Part shown: positions 22,884-25,099 of the stretch, piece by piece
Position numbering within the stretch: the stretch's first letter is position 1
How the letters are laid out: each line of letters starts with the position of its first letter
Assembly (NCBI GenBank): GCA_036736205.1
Contig: DAINMX010000077.1
Coordinates: 1-25,099 of the forward strand
Direction: 5' to 3'
DNA length: 25,099 nt
Source of the DNA: XYA12-FULL-58-9 sp001798605
GTDB taxonomy: Bacteria > Myxococcota > XYA12-FULL-58-9
Program-made: the position numbers and the translations under genes
Notes under the pieces: generated by a model
Told to the model about the DNA's origin: nothing
Databases searched by the model: none
Seen by the model: only the letters and a program-made list of their open reading frames with translations

Positions 22884-22927
22884 AGCGCTTGTTTTCAGCG
22901 CCCCTACGGTGCACGATCCACACAAGG

Positions 22928-24463
22928 ATGTCCGAAAAGCGCAAGCGGAGGCACCGCACCCAAATTTCACCCATCGACTCGGACTTTGAGCCGGGGGAAG
23001 AAACTGCGCCAAGAAACACCCAAGGGAAGAAGAAATCACGAAGACGTTCGCCAAGGTTGTCTGTCAAAAAAGGGGTCAAGGTAGCGCACGTCAACGACGC
23101 CGACGCCAACCAGGAGATTCTCGGTGTCACTTCGAACCTCGGCACCGGCGGCCTTTTTGTCCAAACCCATGAGCTCCTGCCAGTTGGCACAGTGGTACTG
23201 CTGCGCATCTCCCTCGAAGAAAATGAGGAGCTTATCAGCATTCGCAGCCGGGTGATCCGCGCGGCGGAGGCACCGGTGCGTGGCATGGCGGTTGTGTTCG
23301 ACACTGGCGAACCGGATCTCGACCATCGGATGATTGAAAAGTACGTTCGCACCCACGCATCGCGGCTCGCCCAGGAGGCGCCGATGACAGCTCCGCCAGC
23401 AGAGATGCCCGGCAAATTGGTCGACGATGAGAAAACCATCGTGTCCGGTGCCCCCGTGGCCTTGCCGTCAGAGACAACCAGCTCCCATGTGGTGCTCGAC
23501 GAGGTACGCAAGACCAAACAACAATACATCGAACGTCTGCGCGCTCTTGAATCGCGACGACGGAATGCGGACACAGAGCTCGCGCTCGCCAAAGAAGAGC
23601 TGGCACGCGCCCGCGAATCGCTGGAGCGGGAAAGGCGAGAGGTAGAAGCAGAACGTGAAGAACTGGCCGAAGAGCGGCAGACGATTGGCCAAACACTCGT
23701 TCGCGAGAGAACGAACACCTCCAAGCAGACCGCACTGCGCCAGAAAGAGCTGCAGGAACAAATCTCCCGCATGCACGAACGTCTAGCAGAGCTCGCCAAC
23801 GCCAACGAAGCGTTGAAGGTTCACTGCAGCTACCTCGAGAATCGCCGCGCCGCCGAGCGTAACGCGGCGGGGAACAACTCCGACCCCACGGCAAGCGCAA
23901 CCAAAACGCGGGCCGAGATTGCCGCAGTGCGAGCCCGGGAAGAAGCGGTGCGCTCCATTCTCGAAGCGAAAGTGGAGGAGCTACGCAAAGAACTGGCTGG
24001 CAAAGACCAGGAAATTGATACCGCACAACGGGAAGCGAAGTTTCGCATCTGGCGTGCGGAGCGCCAAATTGAGCGCGTACGAAGCGATCTGGAGGACGAG
24101 CTCGATCAAGTGGATGAAGCACGAGCGCAGGCCATTGTCGATCTCAACCGAGCCCACGAGGAAAAGGAAGAACGGTTGGCGGACATCCGACGACTCGAGC
24201 TCGAGCTCGAGGAGAAGGACACGCGATTGCAACTGAGCAAAGCTGAGTACTCCGAGCTCGCAGCGCAGATGCAAGACGAACGGCAGAACTCCCTCACACG
24301 TTGCCGCCAACTCGAAGCCACCATCCATGAAATGCGTGCCGTCGCATCCGCCGCCCAGCCTTCGGCACATCCGGGCACCGCCGGCACGTCGCAGTGGTTT
24401 GGTGAGATCCCCGTCACGGTGACACCGGTCAAGCCCGACACCTCGACAGGCGGCAAGAAATAG
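22928..24463 (+). CDS. PilZ-domain protein with long coiled coil
   Basis: A 511-residue protein. A basic N-terminus (MSEKRKRRHR) leads into a PilZ domain at about 36-140, with R39-x3-R43 (RRSPR) and the NLGTGGLFV form of the second motif, followed by LPVGTVVLLRISLEE and GMAVVFDTGE. PilZ domains bind cyclic di-GMP, but this subgroup (the deltaproteobacterial TIGR02266-like form) often lacks some binding residues: here the (D/N)-x-S-x2-G motif reads N-x-G-x2-G, so binding is uncertain. From about 185 to 475 there is a long Glu/Arg/Ala-rich coiled coil (RRNADTELALAKEELARARE and onward), then a Pro/Thr-rich tail. ATG 22928 is the first plausible start; the longer frame from 22598 runs antisense through thrS and the octamer repeat. 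No signal peptide, so it is cytoplasmic, perhaps a scaffold. Confidence 0.85.
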   Translation: MSEKRKRRHRTQISPIDSDFEPGEETAPRNTQGKKKSRRRSPRLSVKKGVKVAHVNDADANQEILGVTSNLGTGGLFVQTHELLPVGTVVLLRISLEENEELISIRSRVIRAAEAPVRGMAVVFDTGEPDLDHRMIEKYVRTHASRLAQEAPMTAPPAEMPGKLVDDEKTIVSGAPVALPSETTSSHVVLDEVRKTKQQYIERLRALESRRRNADTELALAKEELARARESLERERREVEAEREELAEERQTIGQTLVRERTNTSKQTALRQKELQEQISRMHERLAELANANEALKVHCSYLENRRAAERNAAGNNSDPTASATKTRAEIAAVRAREEAVRSILEAKVEELRKELAGKDQEIDTAQREAKFRIWRAERQIERVRSDLEDELDQVDEARAQAIVDLNRAHEEKEERLADIRRLELELEEKDTRLQLSKAEYSELAAQMQDERQNSLTRCRQLEATIHEMRAVASAAQPSAHPGTAGTSQWFGEIPVTVTPVKPDTSTGGKK

Positions 24464-24564
24464 CACGTGCCGACCTCCAATCTCCCTCTTGCCGGGGTGC
24501 GATTCGTGAAGCCATAAAAACAGCGGAGGTCTCGCCTGCCCTGTCTCGCTCGTCCCGGACTGCA

Positions 24565-24774
24565 ATGGGGTTTGGCATCGTCATGGGTCGCGCTCTGCGC
24601 TCTCTCCGTTTCGATCGCACGGGGCTTTGTGAAGTCTGCAACAAATGGGTGTCCGAAGTTCATTACCAGGTTGAGGGTCGAACCTTTGAGGTTGGCGGGG
24701 AGATCTGTGTCACGCAGCACGAGTGCAATAGCCACTTCGGGCATCGCGCCTGCCTTCTGGGAACCCGCCGATGA
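24565..24774 (+). CDS. Small Cys/His-rich protein, possible zinc ribbon
   Basis: A 69-residue ORF, or 63 residues from the second ATG at 24583. It contains CEVC, a later Cys (GEICVTQHEC), and the tail NSHFGHRACLLG: in all C-x2-C, C-x5-C and H-x2-H-x2-C, consistent with a small metal-binding fold. The composition is ordinary and unlike a shadow frame. It does not match any family I can name. No strong ribosome-binding site is seen. It starts 101 bases after the PilZ gene on the same strand. A competing frame (24572-25069) overlaps it but runs straight through the downstream hairpins, so it was not chosen. Confidence 0.4.
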   Translation: MGFGIVMGRALRSLRFDRTGLCEVCNKWVSEVHYQVEGRTFEVGGEICVTQHECNSHFGHRACLLGTRR

Positions 24775-24902
24775 GCGCCATGCTATTTCAGCCAGGCCCG
24801 CCGGACCGTTGATCGTGCATTGGGCTTGCGATTGGGCAGGCCCAGAAGGCCGCCGATCTCATCGTGCTCGGGACAGCAATCTCGGCCTAACCAACAAATC
24901 GT

Positions 24903-24944
24903 GGAGCTTGGCCCGTGCCTTTCGGGTCAAGCTCCTGCTTTTTA
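24903..24944 (+). terminator. Strong hairpin followed by a T-run (rho-independent-like)
   Basis: Arms GGAGCTTGgCCCG (24903-24915) and CGGGtCAAGCTCC (24923-24935) pair over 12 base pairs with one internal G-T position. They enclose the 7-base loop TGCCTTT and are followed by TGCTTTTTA. This would end rightward transcription from the PilZ and small Cys-rich genes. Confidence 0.7.
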
Positions 24945-24970
24945 CCGATGCTCGAGCACAAAAAATTCGC

Positions 24971-25005
24971 GGAACTTGGCCTCTGGCGGCCAAGCTCCAT
25001 TTTTC
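24971..25005. terminator. Second hairpin with T-runs on both strands
   Basis: Arms GGAACTTGGCC (24971-24981) and GGCCAAGCTCC (24988-24998) pair with one mismatch around the loop TCTGGC. ATTTTTC follows on the plus strand, and AATTTTTTG follows on the minus strand. It can act in both directions. Its core GGA(A/G)CTTGG repeats the arm of the hairpin 68 bases upstream. Confidence 0.6.
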
Positions 25006-25099
25006 AACCAAGCCTTCCATGATGGCCGTCCAGTCATTTGTGCATACCACTCCCTGCCCATCCAAATAGGCTCCATGTCGTTGGGCCCTCAAGTCAGTG

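Larger units (their letters stand above)
24775..25099. other. Non-coding stretch with two related hairpins
   Basis: No convincing gene is present to the window end. Open frames here pass through the hairpins at 24903-24944 and 24971-25005. The rest shows no promoter, RNA gene or mobile-element end that I can support. Confidence 0.6.

Noticed and set aside
22598..22927. N-terminal extension of the PilZ frame starting at 22598
   Set aside because: It runs antisense through thrS and through the octamer repeat (giving PQCPNAPM repeats), so the real start is the later ATG at 22928.
24572..25069. 165-residue plus-strand frame and the 77-residue minus frame at 24859-25092
   Set aside because: Both read through the two hairpins with T-runs and show no domain. 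The Cys-rich frame at 24565-24774 is more plausible for the first part.

Overview
The window looks like about 25 kb of chromosome from a GC-rich Gram-negative bacterium of the myxobacterial/deltaproteobacterial kind. Three things point there. A secreted protein at 9817-11259 ends in a MYXO-CTERM-like tail (Gly-Cys, a hydrophobic stretch, then Arg). A PilZ protein at 22928-24463 resembles the Myxococcus/deltaproteobacterial PilZ paralogue group. The outer-membrane and lipoprotein genes need a double membrane. No tRNA, rRNA, CRISPR array, intact insertion sequence or phage gene was seen. All family names come from reading motifs, not from database searches.

Layout. 1-1932: the tail of an unidentified gene, then a GT4 glycosyltransferase whose C-terminal tail is encoded by a 9-bp tandem repeat. 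1951-3559: an AT-rich control region and a hipA-hipB toxin-antitoxin pair in reversed order. 3613-5373 (minus strand): an HD-domain hydrolase, a thioredoxin-like/HEAT fusion, and the 3' remnant of a ribA-like gene. 5442-6716: an unknown protein with weak TraB/Tiki-like features. 6746-9569 (minus strand): a tightly coupled three-gene envelope operon made of a TPR/beta-barrel outer-membrane protein, a FecR-domain exported protein and a lipoprotein. 9817-12457: the MYXO-CTERM-like protein, a truncated AraC regulator, a TTG-started TetR regulator, and a 14-codon remnant of an exonuclease III gene. 12458-16831 (minus strand): one very large acyl-CoA dehydratase activase-type protein. 17036-18852: a YhhN membrane protein that may be read from a leaderless mRNA, a small membrane protein and a DUF429 protein. 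18873-20584: a TetR gene with its own candidate promoter and operator, convergent with a response-regulator diguanylate cyclase. 20741-24463: a 22-bp tandem repeat, a threonyl-tRNA synthetase without TGS domain, an 8-bp tandem repeat, and a PilZ/coiled-coil protein. 24565-25099: a small Cys-rich ORF and two related hairpins.

How the parts relate. The diguanylate cyclase and the PilZ protein could make and sense cyclic di-GMP respectively. The 6746-9569 operon is the most coherent candidate for an undescribed system. Its genes overlap by 7 and 4 bases, and its products combine a Slam-like architecture (TPR plus barrel) with a FecR-domain protein and a lipoprotein, which suggests surface export, anchoring or envelope sensing. 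The window also holds several gene fossils (ribA 3' end, xth 5' end, truncated AraC) and three short tandem repeats, so the region appears to have been rearranged repeatedly.
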